The notes: generated from the letters alone by a model not told the origin. A stretch of 64,000 nucleotides of DNA from Limosilactobacillus pulli (GCF_947381555.1 NZ_CANCWQ010000002.1:62001-126000), one strand, 5' to 3'; shown: positions 1-10,041, counted from the first letter of the stretch. Translations and numbers: made by a program.

Positions 1-966
1 GGTGTGCATCCGGTTTTCGGCTTCACGGAAGACAACGGAGTGCTTGCTTTCAAAGACTTCGTCAGTAACTTCCATTTCCTTAAGGCCAAACTTCTTTTCG
101 ATTTCACGACCAACCTCAGTGTCCAGGTTGTGGAATGCAGGCAGGCAGTGTTCGAAGATAACGTTAGGGTTTTCAGTAGCCTTCATAACGTCCATCGTTA
201 CTTGGTATGGCTTCAGCAGCTTGATCCGCTTTTCCCACATGTCGTCGGATTCACCCATGGATACCCAAACGTCAGCGTAGATAACGTCCATGCCCTTGAC
301 ACCTTCTTTGATGTCGTTGGTTACGACGATCTTGGCACCAGTTTCCTTGGCAATTTCGTTAGCCTTGTCCAGCGTTTCCTTAGTTGGTTCAAGTTCCTTA
401 GGCGTTACAACGTGGTATTCCATACCCATAACAGCAGCACCCAGCATCAGAGCGTTGGATACGTTGTCTTGACCGTCACCAACAAAGGCAAACTTGATGT
501 CTTGGTAGTTCTTCTTCAGAACTTCCTTAGCAGTCAGGAAGTCAGCCAGAACTTGGGTTGGGTGGTCTTCATCAGTCAGACCATTCCAAACTGGAACGCC
601 AGAGTACTTAGCCAGAATTTCAACGTTGCGTTGGGAGAAGCCACGGTATTCAATACCATCGAACATCCCACCCAATACGCGAGCCGTGTCCTTAACGGAT
701 TCCTTGTGGCCAATGTGAGAACCAGATGGGCCAAGGTAGGTTACGTGAGCACCTTCGTCTTTGGCACCAACTTCAAATGAACAACGAGTACGAGTAGAAC
801 TCTTTTCAAAAATCAAGGCAATGTTCTTGCCTTCCAGACGCTTGCCTTCATTACCCGTGTACTTAGCCTTCTTCAGATCTTCGGCCAGGTTCAGCATGTA
901 TTCCATTTCACGGGTGTTAAAGTCAGCCAGGGTTAAGAAACTGCGGTTACGTAAGTTAAATGACAT
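1..966 (-). CDS. arcB: Ornithine carbamoyltransferase, 3' end cut by window
   Basis: Transfers a carbamoyl group between carbamoyl phosphate and ornithine/citrulline in the cytoplasm. The minus-strand frame is open from an ATG at 966 to the window edge, 322 codons; I expect only about a dozen C-terminal residues are missing. Visible family motifs are the carbamoyl-phosphate site FEKSSTRTRCSF near residue 55, the HPTQ motif near residue 140 and the ornithine-loop HCLP near residue 270. The Shine-Dalgarno GAAGGAGGAACT lies just upstream. A cre-like site overlaps the probable promoter, which suggests carbon repression and therefore the catabolic (arginine deiminase pathway) role rather than biosynthesis. 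argF is the alternative name; the neighbour that would settle it is outside the window. The family call is firm, the catabolic assignment is inference. Confidence 0.93.
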   Translation of the reverse strand, partial: MSFNLRNRSFLTLADFNTREMEYMLNLAEDLKKAKYTGNEGKRLEGKNIALIFEKSSTRTRCSFEVGAKDEGAHVTYLGPSGSHIGHKESVKDTARVLGGMFDGIEYRGFSQRNVEILAKYSGVPVWNGLTDEDHPTQVLADFLTAKEVLKKNYQDIKFAFVGDGQDNVSNALMLGAAVMGMEYHVVTPKELEPTKETLDKANEIAKETGAKIVVTNDIKEGVKGMDVIYADVWVSMGESDDMWEKRIKLLKPYQVTMDVMKATENPNVIFEHCLPAFHNLDTEVGREIEKKFGLKEMEVTDEVFESKHSVVFREAENRMHT

Positions 967-998
967 TTTTAAGTTCCTCCTTCTTAATTACAGTCTCT

Positions 999-1027
999 AT
1001 CATAGAAACCGTTTTCAGTAATCTTCA
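999..1027 (-). promoter_or_regulatory. Probable arcB promoter with embedded cre site
   Basis: On the minus strand a -10-like TATGAT sits at 999-1004, about 33 bases upstream of the arcB start. The 14 bases at 1004-1017 (TGAAAACGGTTTCT on the minus strand) match the CcpA cre consensus TGNAANCGNWNNCW at every fixed position and fall between -10 and a weak -35 (TGAAGA, 1022-1027). Binding there would block RNA polymerase, so catabolite repression is the natural reading. The promoter is weakly matched; the cre is the stronger part. Confidence 0.55.
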
Positions 1028-1095
1028 CAATGATTCAAAATACTTCAAAAGAAAAATTTATTTTTTTGGTTATCTTAATCTTGATATATCAAGGA

Positions 1096-1110
1096 ATGTA
1101 AACGCTATCT
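1096..1110 (+). promoter_or_regulatory. Second cre-like site in the arcB/regulator intergenic region
   Basis: The 15-mer ATGTAAACGCTATCT matches WTGNAANCGNWNNCW at all fixed positions. It lies about 130 bases upstream of arcB and 146 bases upstream of the divergent response regulator gene, so it could serve either direction. Downstream of it TATGCA (1117-1122) and TGCATA (1132-1137) form an inverted repeat with a 9-base spacer, a possible ArgR-type or other operator. Both are pattern matches only. Confidence 0.5.
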
Positions 1111-1255
1111 TAGAAATATGCATTAAATCGGTGCATAAAACATTACCATGCAAAAAGGATGTTTCCAATCAATTAAAAATGTTAAAATTCAAGAAACATC
1201 AAAGATTTTCCAAAAACTTCAATTTGAGAATGTTTATGCTTCAGGAGGTATTTTT

Positions 1256-2098
1256 ATGAATTTTTACATTGCTGACGATGATCCGGATACCATTGCACTG
1301 CTCAGCGATCTGATTGAAAACGACTTCAACAACTCAATCGTCGGGGCCGCCGATAATCCGCAGCAGGCCTATGATGATCTATTGCGACTGCGGGTTGACA
1401 TTATGCTGGTTGACTATGGCATGCCGGTGATGACCGGGATCCAGCTGATTGAAAAGCTCAAGGCCGCCAACAGTCAGCCACATTTCATCATGATGTCATC
1501 AGTCAGCGATGCCAAGACCCGTACAGCTGCCTATCAGGCCGGCATTGATTTTTTCTTGGAAAAGCCAATCAACCTGGCTGAAACCAAGCATATTATCCGC
1601 TTGATCGCCAGCTATATATTGATGACCGATAAGCTCAACCGCATTTTTGAGCTGGTCGGCAGCAGTGCTCCTTATCATCTGCCACAATCGCAGCAGCGTC
1701 AGCAAGTTGATCGAATCAAGTCAATTCTGCGCTTTTTGGGGATTACGGCCGAAACCGGCTCTCAAGACATCATTCGTATTATTTCATTGATGGTTGACCA
1801 AAAGCTGGGCTTTAACGACATCGACTTTGCCGGCATTTTACATTTTGATGCCCATACCAAAAAAATCGTTTTTCAAAGAATTCGTCGGGCACTCAAAGTT
1901 GGGCTCAACAATCTGGCCAACATGTTTTTAGATTATCCAGACAACGAGATTTTAATGGAATATGCCAACAATCTCTTTGGCTATAAAAACGTGCATAATG
2001 AAGTTTTAAAACTCAAAGGCGTACAAAACAACGGCGGTCAGATTTCGCTGCAGCACTTTTTTGATGGTCTATTGCAAGAAAGCATCATTGAAAAATAA
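1256..2098 (+). CDS. Orphan response regulator, YcbB/GlnL type
   Basis: A 280-residue two-domain regulator. Residues 1-120 are a CheY-like receiver: acidic cluster DDDPD (residues 7-11), phospho-acceptor Asp53 in LVDYGMP, and the conserved Lys in EKPI near residue 105. The C-terminal 140 residues resemble the YcbB output domain of Bacillus GlnL, predicted to bind DNA. The start at 1256 was chosen because AGGAGG (1243-1248) precedes it; the open frame extends further upstream without a ribosome site. No histidine kinase gene is adjacent, so the partner is unknown. It diverges from arcB across cre-like sites. GlnL works in glutamine response in Bacillus, but I would not transfer that function without the kinase. 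Confidence 0.85.
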   Translation: MNFYIADDDPDTIALLSDLIENDFNNSIVGAADNPQQAYDDLLRLRVDIMLVDYGMPVMTGIQLIEKLKAANSQPHFIMMSSVSDAKTRTAAYQAGIDFFLEKPINLAETKHIIRLIASYILMTDKLNRIFELVGSSAPYHLPQSQQRQQVDRIKSILRFLGITAETGSQDIIRIISLMVDQKLGFNDIDFAGILHFDAHTKKIVFQRIRRALKVGLNNLANMFLDYPDNEILMEYANNLFGYKNVHNEVLKLKGVQNNGGQISLQHFFDGLLQESIIEK

Positions 2099-2134
2099 TC
2101 AAAATAAAGCTGAGAATAGAGTCTCAAAACAAAA

Positions 2135-2181
2135 AAATGGCTGAAGATTACGTTGCTTAATGCGTTGATCTTCGGCCATTT
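2135..2181. terminator. Bidirectional terminator between regulator and addA
   Basis: A 14-base arm AAATGGCTGAAGAT (2135-2148) pairs with ATCTTCGGCCATTT (2168-2181) with one wobble, around a 19-base loop. A-rich and T-rich flanks on both sides allow it to end the convergent regulator and addAB transcripts. Confidence 0.75.
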
Positions 2182-2235
2182 CTATTATTAAAGTTATTTT
2201 ATTTTGTTAGAAAAATTAGTTTTTCCCAACCTCTT

Positions 2236-5200
2236 TTAAATCTCTTTTATTTCACGAGCGGCCACCAAGTATAGCCATCGGTGCGCAACCTTTTGCCGTT
2301 CAACGGCCTGCAGCGCGCCAGCATATAGATTCAGCTGACCGCTGTAGCGATCGACAATACGCTGCTCAAAACGTTCCTTGAGTGGGACCGTTGACAGATC
2401 CACGTGATCAGTCTTGTAGTCAAATAATTCCAGACCATCGCCGCTGATAAAGTAGCCATCGATAATTCCATGGACCAGCACTGGCGCATCCTCTTTTTCA
2501 GTCGCCAGATTCTTGAAAAGCTGAGCAGCATTGATCAGCATGGAAAAAGGCGCTTCACGATGCAGACTATCTACATGCGTTAGAATTCGCTGCCCAAGCT
2601 CGGTTTGATAAAAGGCCACGATACCTTCAACGTCAATGGCAGCTGCCAGCTCATCACTGCTTAACAGCTGATCCATTCTTAACTGAGCGATAGTTTGTTT
2701 GACCAGCTTTTCGTCAACCACACCGCCGGTTAGATCCAGCTTTTGAAAGACCAGGTGCGTTGCCGTCCCAATCTCGGTTGCCGAAAGCTGATGCTGCTGA
2801 GTCGTCATGAACTCAGGCTGAGCAAAGTCATCACTGCGATACCAGCCACTGGTCTTGACCTGCTGCTGATCAAACGTCAAGCGTCCCATCTCGCGATCAT
2901 CCGGATCCTGAGTGGCAAACAGCTGCTTGATGTCACTAACCGCTTGATAGGCCGTCGTCACGATTGCTTGCGGATGCGGATACTTCATTTCTACGACTTG
3001 ACGATAGAGCTGCTGTTGTTTTGGCGTCAGCTCTGCAGTTGCCGTGGCGGTTTCTTCAGCCCGAGTCCCACGCTGAGTTGCCAAATGTTCCAGCTGCTGC
3101 TGTAATTGAGTCTGATTATAGCGCTGTGCTTTAAAATCACCGATACTGGTCTGCCACTTTGCCTCATCGCCATCTGATTCCATATCCAAATCAGTCAGAT
3201 CAAAATCGGTTGCACGCATGATCCCCATTCCGATCCAGTCCAAAAATGAATGGGCATTGAGGCGGGCCTGCGCACCAATTACGGCTTGATCGCTCTGCAG
3301 GGCTTTTTGCCAGGTCTTGGCTGCCTGAGCGCGTCCTGAGCGCGTGTTGCCTTCTTTGTTTTCATTGACTGAACCGGTAATGATCAGGCGTTGCTGGGCC
3401 CTGGTCAAAGCAACGTACAGGACCCGCAGATCCTCGGCCCGGCTGCTAGCCTTTTGAGCTTCAATAATTAAGTTGCGCTGCGGTAGATCATAGAGAATCT
3501 GTGGCAATGCATCCGGATTCTGATCGGCAGCCTGTCCCAGATACTTGATACCCAGACCTGCATTGGCATCAATAATTGCCTTGCCATTTTCATCCTTAAA
3601 GCCATGTGCCGTATCAATCAAAAAGACAACCGGAAATTCCAGACCTTTCGCACCATGAATCGTCATTACGTTGACCGTATCACTGGCTAGTTGGGCAGGT
3701 GCTTCGCCAAGGTCCTGATTGCGTTTTTGCATGCGTTCGATAAAGCGAATGAATTGATACAGCCCCTTGAAGCTGCTTTCCTCATAGCCATGTGCCCGTT
3801 CATACAGAGCATGCAGATTGGCCGATCGCTGCTGTCCGCCCGGCATGCCGGCCACATAATCCAGATAGCCGGTTTCTTGATAAATCTGCCAGATCAATTC
3901 AACCAGCGAGCGCCGCTGGGCCGTTTCATGAAATTCATGCAGCTGTTTTAAAAAATACGCCGTTTTTTGATAGAGCGCGGCCAGGTCAATGCCATATGGA
4001 TGATCATCAAGCAGCTTTAGATCATGATAGGTCGCTACAAAGCGCTTCAATGCCCCAAAATACTGGTCATGACGATCATTGATCCGCAAAAAGGCCATTT
4101 CCGGTTCCGTTAGATTTACGATTGGTGAGCGCAAAACGGCTACCAATGGAATGTCTTGATATGGGTTGTCGATGATCTTTAGCAATGAAACAATCGTCCG
4201 TACTTCAGTCGACTTAAAGTAGTTTTCAACGCCATGCACGGTCAAAGGAATATTCAATGAAGCAAATTCGTTGACCAACGTGTTGTTGATCGACTTAGCC
4301 CGCTCTAAAAGCACAATATCACCAGGCTTGATGTCTCGATGACCATTGGGTGCGTCTGGGTCAAAAATCTGCTCATGATTATCCAGCATCTGGCGAATCC
4401 GCATCCCTACCATCCGCAGCTCACCTGACTGACGGTCGGCTTCATGACTGGCTTGCTCGTCATTATCCTCGGCATTGGCGTCATAGAGCATCACCTCAAC
4501 CGGCTTAACCTGGTCTTTTGGATACCATTGCGCTGCAAATTTCAAATGGGCTGCCTCATCATAGTCCATCTCACCGACTTGATGATCCATCAGCTGACTG
4601 AATAGCAAATTGGTAAAGTCGGTTACGTTGGGCATGGAACGGAAATTTTCGGCCAGATTGATCAATTCGCCTGGCGAGTTCGGTTGCAGCTGATCCTCTT
4701 TGACAAACGTCTGATATTTATGCAGGAACATCGTTGGATCGGCTTGACGGAACCGGTAGATTGATTGCTTGACGTCACCGACCATGAATAGTCGATTGAC
4801 ACTTGGATCATGGAGCTGCTGCAATATTTTTTCCTGCAGCGGATTGGTATCTTGATACTCATCAATCATGATTTCCTTAAAGTGCCGCTGCAGATTTTTT
4901 AAAGTCTGCTTCCCGGCCTTGGTGTCAACCGTCAAAATCTGATACGCATAATGCTCCAAATCGGAAAAGTCCAGCAGATGCCGTTGTAATTTAAGCTGCT
5001 GATAGTTTTGGCGATACTGCCAGACTACGTCAACCAGTTCGTCAACGATGCCTTTAGCTCCCGCTGACAGTTTGATCAATAGACTGGCATCCATAAAGTA
5101 ATGATCGTGGAGGCTTTGAATACGGTCCTTCAGATCATTGCGGGCATCTTTGATCGATTCGTAGGCGGCCATAGCTTCAAGCTCGTCTTTTTTAGGCCGT

Positions 5201-6069
5201 CCCTTAATCGTTGGAAACTGTTTTTTATTGAGCTTAGCGCTGATTGCATCCCAAGTATCCGATTCGATCAGCTGCAATAGCTCAGCTGCGGTTTGCGTAT
5301 CTGCTTTCAGCATTGATGCAGTCGTATCTAGACCGGCTGATTGGGCTTGATGCGTTAAAGTAAGAAAGTCGGCATGAATCTGGGTTAATTCGCGTTTCAA
5401 GACGGGCAGCAGCTGTTTTTGATAAAAACTCGATTTGGTCAGCTCACCATCTGCCAACTCATACATTTTAGGCAGCTGCTTGAGCCAGGCATGCGGATCC
5501 GCTTGAGCATTGGCAACCCGATCCAGTTCCATAACGATATCGCTTAAAGCATCATCACTGCGGTCGTTGACAAAATTCAGCACCAGCTTTTCAAATGGTC
5601 GCTGGCTAGGATCTTCAATTAGTGCATCTCTGGCATAAAGCTCTTCTCTTAAATCATCCCAGACTTGATCCTGCAAAAGAATCGTTTCGGTTTCATCCGT
5701 CAGCAGACGAAACTGCGGATCCAGATCGATCAGGTAGTAGTAGCGCTTGATCAGCTGCTGGCAAAAGGCATGAATCGTACTGATATGGGCAATCGCCAGC
5801 CGGTTGATCTGATCGCGCAGATGCCGATTATTAGCTTCTTTTTCCAACCGGCGTCGAATCCGATCTCGCATATTATCGGCCGCTTCGTTGGTAAAGGTAA
5901 CCATCAGCAGTTGATCGATATTAAGATTGGCGTCTTCTTTCAACATTTTGATGACCCGGTCAACCAATACCGTGGTCTTGCCTGCCCCCGCCGATGCCGA
6001 TACTAAAATGTCATGGGTTCTGGCATCAATCGCTCGCTTTTGCTGTGGCGTAAACTTGGTATCACTCAT
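2236..6069 (-). CDS. addA: AddA/RexA helicase-nuclease subunit
   Basis: ATP-dependent 3'-5' helicase and nuclease subunit of the AddAB double-strand-break resection complex, which prepares ends for RecA. The 1277-residue protein has a UvrD-like core: Walker A SASAGAGKTT near residue 27, Walker B-type IDEYQDTNP near 405, a VALTRAQ-type motif VI near 910, and a C-terminal PD-(D/E)XK nuclease motif with IIDGY followed by LFDYKTDH near 1195-1215. Its ATG overlaps the end of addB by 8 bases, so the two are translationally coupled. Length and motif order are normal for the family. Confidence 0.97.
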   Translation of the reverse strand: MSDTKFTPQQKRAIDARTHDILVSASAGAGKTTVLVDRVIKMLKEDANLNIDQLLMVTFTNEAADNMRDRIRRRLEKEANNRHLRDQINRLAIAHISTIHAFCQQLIKRYYYLIDLDPQFRLLTDETETILLQDQVWDDLREELYARDALIEDPSQRPFEKLVLNFVNDRSDDALSDIVMELDRVANAQADPHAWLKQLPKMYELADGELTKSSFYQKQLLPVLKRELTQIHADFLTLTHQAQSAGLDTTASMLKADTQTAAELLQLIESDTWDAISAKLNKKQFPTIKGRPKKDELEAMAAYESIKDARNDLKDRIQSLHDHYFMDASLLIKLSAGAKGIVDELVDVVWQYRQNYQQLKLQRHLLDFSDLEHYAYQILTVDTKAGKQTLKNLQRHFKEIMIDEYQDTNPLQEKILQQLHDPSVNRLFMVGDVKQSIYRFRQADPTMFLHKYQTFVKEDQLQPNSPGELINLAENFRSMPNVTDFTNLLFSQLMDHQVGEMDYDEAAHLKFAAQWYPKDQVKPVEVMLYDANAEDNDEQASHEADRQSGELRMVGMRIRQMLDNHEQIFDPDAPNGHRDIKPGDIVLLERAKSINNTLVNEFASLNIPLTVHGVENYFKSTEVRTIVSLLKIIDNPYQDIPLVAVLRSPIVNLTEPEMAFLRINDRHDQYFGALKRFVATYHDLKLLDDHPYGIDLAALYQKTAYFLKQLHEFHETAQRRSLVELIWQIYQETGYLDYVAGMPGGQQRSANLHALYERAHGYEESSFKGLYQFIRFIERMQKRNQDLGEAPAQLASDTVNVMTIHGAKGLEFPVVFLIDTAHGFKDENGKAIIDANAGLGIKYLGQAADQNPDALPQILYDLPQRNLIIEAQKASSRAEDLRVLYVALTRAQQRLIITGSVNENKEGNTRSGRAQAAKTWQKALQSDQAVIGAQARLNAHSFLDWIGMGIMRATDFDLTDLDMESDGDEAKWQTSIGDFKAQRYNQTQLQQQLEHLATQRGTRAEETATATAELTPKQQQLYRQVVEMKYPHPQAIVTTAYQAVSDIKQLFATQDPDDREMGRLTFDQQQVKTSGWYRSDDFAQPEFMTTQQHQLSATEIGTATHLVFQKLDLTGGVVDEKLVKQTIAQLRMDQLLSSDELAAAIDVEGIVAFYQTELGQRILTHVDSLHREAPFSMLINAAQLFKNLATEKEDAPVLVHGIIDGYFISGDGLELFDYKTDHVDLSTVPLKERFEQRIVDRYSGQLNLYAGALQAVERQKVAHRWLYLVAAREIKEI

Positions 6070-9000
6070 TTTTATCCCCCTGTGATTGATCTTGTTTCAG
6101 CTTTTCTGCCACGTCGCGCTCAGTCAGTAAAATATCGCGATAGTGTTTTTGATCCAGCATTGGGTCAAAGCGATAGATATCTTGATAGTCGCTGTATTGC
6201 AGGCCATCTTGTTTATCCAGTCGATAAGGTCTTAGTGACGTATCGCCATTAAAGATCTGTGTGGCTGCGTTGACGATGCGTTCTTGGTTGCGAGCCAACA
6301 GTGCTGCCAGCTGTTTTTCATCAACCAGCGCCATCCCACTGTTGGCCTTGAGATTGCCGTTTTTGAACGCTCGCAGGCTGAGCAGCTGGGGCTTAAAGTC
6401 ATCGATACCGCGATCCAGGTCGCTCAACAATTGTCGATCATTTAATAAAACACCGCGATAGCGATGACTCTTCAATTCCTCACTGGCCAGACTGCCACTG
6501 AGGCTCTCCCATTTAAAGACTGGATTTTGCAAATGCAGATAAAGCGCACCGGCAATCTTAGCCGTCTGCTGATTAAGCTTAAGCTGATGACTGAGACTGT
6601 TTAAATAAGACAGCATTTGCAGAGCCAAGCCATCATAAGCCTCAACCAGATTGAACTGCTGATTGCCCGACTTATAGTCAACCACCATTAAGTAGGGCTC
6701 CTGATTCAACTCAACAGCATCGATTCGGTCAATGCGGCCGCGCAGATAAACCTTGTGTCCCTGGTCAAGTGGGTAAATCAATGGGGCAAAGCTGTGTTGT
6801 CCTTGATCACTGAGGTCCATCACGCCAAATTTCTGTTCCGTTACCACGTTTTGGGCGTGGGTCAGCTTAGCCTGGTTGCGCAGTACTTTTGTCATCGTTT
6901 CAACCAGCCGTTCCAACTGTCGTTTGCGAAAGGCCAGGCGCTGGTAGTTTTGCGTCAATTGAATCAACTGTGGCTGTTGATCAAAGGCCCAGGCCATTGA
7001 TTGGTGCGTAAGGTGCTGAAGCTGATCGTCATTTAATTCGCTTAACTGCAGGTTTTGTTGATTGAGCAGCCGCATAAAGCAGTCCAGACTGTCATGGAAA
7101 AACGTCCCGGATTTATCAGCCGAGATTTCCAGTTCTTCGCGCTTTTGAATGCGCAGACCATATTTAAGAAAATATTCGTAAGGGTTGCGGTAATAGTCCT
7201 GCAGCTGTGAGATTGATGCATAAAGCGTATTGTGCTGCAGCTTAGGGGCCGTTTGAGGCAGCGGCTGACCATTTTGCATTGCCTGGGTCTGAGCATCCAG
7301 TGCCTCCGGATCCCATTGTCCATACAGCCGTTCCGCCAATGCAGCCGGCAGCGGTGTCGTTTCATTGGCGTATTCGAGACTTTTGGCAGTCCAATCATAG
7401 CGCGTAAGATTTTGGACCATTAGTTTGCTCAAAAAGCTCCAGGCCGCACCCAATGGCTGATGATCATCCAATGCCTGACGCAAGACCTGCATCAAATTAC
7501 CCAAAACGGCTGCTGGGGCACTGACATACGGCCAGGCCTCAAGTGCCGAATCTTGCGGCTGAGCCATAAACGGCAAATCGTCTTTGAGCTGTTTTTTATC
7601 AGCATCCCAACGATCAAAAGCCATTGCCAGATCAATCATATAAGGCGACAGACCAAGTGGCTTTTCATCATTACCAAGCTGTGGTGCCGAAATAATCAGA
7701 CGCTCTTTTCCACTCATAAAGCCCAGGTAGTTTAGGAATGGCTCACCACTCATTTTCTCAACTCCACTGGCTGGCAAAAACTGCTCATCACTCAAGCAGG
7801 CATTCAACAATTCACGATCTGGATCGCTGAGCAGCCCCGTAGCCGATTTAGCTTCTGGCATAACATCACTGGTAGCTCCCATCATAAAGACAACCTTGCG
7901 CGTGTCGGTCTGCACGATCCCGGTTTCAGAGATTACGACCTGATCCAGCGTTGACGGTATCTGTGAGTACTGGGCGGTCTCAAAGCCGGCCATCAACAGA
8001 TCCGCAAACTCATCAATCATAAATGGCTGCTGTTGGCCTAGAATCTGCACGTACTCATCCAAGATATTGCAAAAGACTTGCCAAACCTGCTGCGGTTCTT
8101 GGGCTCTTGTCAGATCGATCTGACTATCGGCAACCGACCATTCCTGAAGCCGCTCGACGACACCCGCACCAACCAAAAAGCTATATAGTGCCTTGGCTGC
8201 TTCAGTACCATTTTGAGCTTGATCAAGCTGATTGAAAAATTTCTGCAGCCCATTGACGTAATCCTTGATGACGTTCAACGGTGCTGAAGCCAGCCGATCG
8301 CGTTTTTGCATATCAGCATGATGCTTTAGCTCTTCTTCATCAACGTTGGGATCAAAATGCCATTTCTGCTTGCTCAGCCAGTCGTCACCAGTGCGACCAT
8401 ACTGCAGACACCAGTTTTCCGTTTGGTAGATGGCGTTTTGAAAATACTTTTTGGTGACTGTCCGCCCCAGATCATCATGCATGTCTTTTGGTACCAATAG
8501 GCCGGTTTTTAATAGATGCATAACGTCGCTGGTAGCAAAGTGGCGCTGATAAACCTTAAACAAAGCTTCAATCAAATTGACCAAGGGATGGTTATTCATC
8601 AGGCGTTCCAAGTCATTAAAAATCGGTACCTCATGGGCTTTAAAGACCGAATCCAGCATCGTGGCATAGCCATCCAGATGCCGCGTTAGAATCAGAAAGT
8701 CACGGTAGCGGTATTTCCCAGTGCTGACCAATTGGCGGATCTTGGCAGCAATCAAATTCAATTCAGCTACACGATTGGACGCAGTAAAAAACTGAATGCT
8801 TTTAGGATCCTTGAGTGGCTCAATGGGCAGTTCACTAAGCATCTGCGTCTGCGCGGCAAAGACTCGCTCCAAAACCTGCAGATCTTCATTGACTCGTGGC
8901 TGATCAGCCATCAGATCGTCTGCCAGTTTTACGCCTGGCGTCTGTTTGGCAAAGCGCACCAAGCGATAGTACTGACAGCCAGACTCATAAAACAGATTAT

Positions 9001-9778
9001 GTTCGTCTGGCAGCTCATTATGATAGGACCGATCCAAGATCAATGAAATCGTAGTAGCCTGGGCATTTTTAATCAGTGCCTGAACGATCTGCAGCTCACG
9101 GGCCGTAAACTGTGAGAAACGATCTAGATAAAAATAAGCATGCGACAGATCTTTTTGCTGCAAGTATTTTACCAGCAAGGCATCAATTTGACTGATGTCT
9201 TGATAGTCGCCCAAAGCCTTGACGAATTCGCCGTAGACCATAAAAATGACCTTCAATTTAGCCTGCCAGACGTCATCTAAAACCTGATGATTTGTCTGGG
9301 CCCAGGTTTTGGCGCGTTCCATGATGGCTGCATAGTCAGTTGGCGCAATTTTAGCCGTCTGCAATTCAGTCAGCTGTTGAGTCAGTTCCTTGATAAAGCC
9401 AGGCCGCTTGACCTCACCAGCAAACATCTGCATCTCATTTTGGTGCTGATTGACAATCTGGGCCGTCAGCATCGTTAAGCCGGTTGGTGAAAGCCGCGGT
9501 GCCTGAAATGCCGGTGTATCACGCAGCAGATACCAAGCCAGCCGGCTAAATGACAATACCTGAACTTTCATCTGTGCATAAGGCTGATCATCATCAAGCG
9601 CGGCCGTATCTTTTAGGCGATTCAGCACCTCAATCTCGGTTGCAAACTTAATATGGTTGGGAACCAGATAGAAAAACTCACCATTAGGATCGGTGACCAT
9701 CTGCTTTTTCATTTCAGCCAACAGACTGGCCCGGTGATCATAGGCGGCCGTTCCCAAAATAAATCTCAAGCTGCTCAT
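6062..9778 (-). CDS. addB: AddB/RexB nuclease subunit, without P-loop or Fe-S cysteines
   Basis: Partner of AddA in double-strand-break resection; the second nuclease and Chi-recognition subunit. The ATG at 9778 was chosen (1238 residues) because GGAGGAAAG precedes it; an in-frame ATG 14 codons upstream has no ribosome site. The nuclease motif VVDYKSG is present near residue 1030, preceded by GRIDRIDAV. Unlike Bacillus AddB, the N-terminus reads ILGTAAYDHRAS with no GKT/S Walker A. The C-terminal region that carries three iron-sulfur cysteines in Bacillus reads LQYSDYQDIYRFD here, with none. This matches what is called RexB in lactic acid bacteria. Confidence 0.95.
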   Translation of the reverse strand: MSSLRFILGTAAYDHRASLLAEMKKQMVTDPNGEFFYLVPNHIKFATEIEVLNRLKDTAALDDDQPYAQMKVQVLSFSRLAWYLLRDTPAFQAPRLSPTGLTMLTAQIVNQHQNEMQMFAGEVKRPGFIKELTQQLTELQTAKIAPTDYAAIMERAKTWAQTNHQVLDDVWQAKLKVIFMVYGEFVKALGDYQDISQIDALLVKYLQQKDLSHAYFYLDRFSQFTARELQIVQALIKNAQATTISLILDRSYHNELPDEHNLFYESGCQYYRLVRFAKQTPGVKLADDLMADQPRVNEDLQVLERVFAAQTQMLSELPIEPLKDPKSIQFFTASNRVAELNLIAAKIRQLVSTGKYRYRDFLILTRHLDGYATMLDSVFKAHEVPIFNDLERLMNNHPLVNLIEALFKVYQRHFATSDVMHLLKTGLLVPKDMHDDLGRTVTKKYFQNAIYQTENWCLQYGRTGDDWLSKQKWHFDPNVDEEELKHHADMQKRDRLASAPLNVIKDYVNGLQKFFNQLDQAQNGTEAAKALYSFLVGAGVVERLQEWSVADSQIDLTRAQEPQQVWQVFCNILDEYVQILGQQQPFMIDEFADLLMAGFETAQYSQIPSTLDQVVISETGIVQTDTRKVVFMMGATSDVMPEAKSATGLLSDPDRELLNACLSDEQFLPASGVEKMSGEPFLNYLGFMSGKERLIISAPQLGNDEKPLGLSPYMIDLAMAFDRWDADKKQLKDDLPFMAQPQDSALEAWPYVSAPAAVLGNLMQVLRQALDDHQPLGAAWSFLSKLMVQNLTRYDWTAKSLEYANETTPLPAALAERLYGQWDPEALDAQTQAMQNGQPLPQTAPKLQHNTLYASISQLQDYYRNPYEYFLKYGLRIQKREELEISADKSGTFFHDSLDCFMRLLNQQNLQLSELNDDQLQHLTHQSMAWAFDQQPQLIQLTQNYQRLAFRKRQLERLVETMTKVLRNQAKLTHAQNVVTEQKFGVMDLSDQGQHSFAPLIYPLDQGHKVYLRGRIDRIDAVELNQEPYLMVVDYKSGNQQFNLVEAYDGLALQMLSYLNSLSHQLKLNQQTAKIAGALYLHLQNPVFKWESLSGSLASEELKSHRYRGVLLNDRQLLSDLDRGIDDFKPQLLSLRAFKNGNLKANSGMALVDEKQLAALLARNQERIVNAATQIFNGDTSLRPYRLDKQDGLQYSDYQDIYRFDPMLDQKHYRDILLTERDVAEKLKQDQSQGDKNE

Positions 9779-10041
9779 TGCGCTTTCCTCCGTTTTGATT
9801 GATTGCTTCAATTTTATCATGGACCGCCGCCATAAAAGACCGTGGTCGATAATTCCAATCTTACTTCTAATTCATGAATCTTGTGAATTATTGATCAACA
9901 GTCACCGATGATCATAATCAGCATCAGACCAGCATTTATAACGAATTAAAAATAAAAATAATAAATTTTAGTTTGTTGGTTGTCTTTGTGAAGCAAAAGT
10001 GGTTTAATGTAATTGTTACTTAGTGAGCAATAACTAAGTTA

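Noticed and set aside
4..780. Long plus-strand open frame opposite arcB
   Set aside because: Shadow of the minus-strand ornithine carbamoyltransferase, which has all family motifs and a ribosome site.
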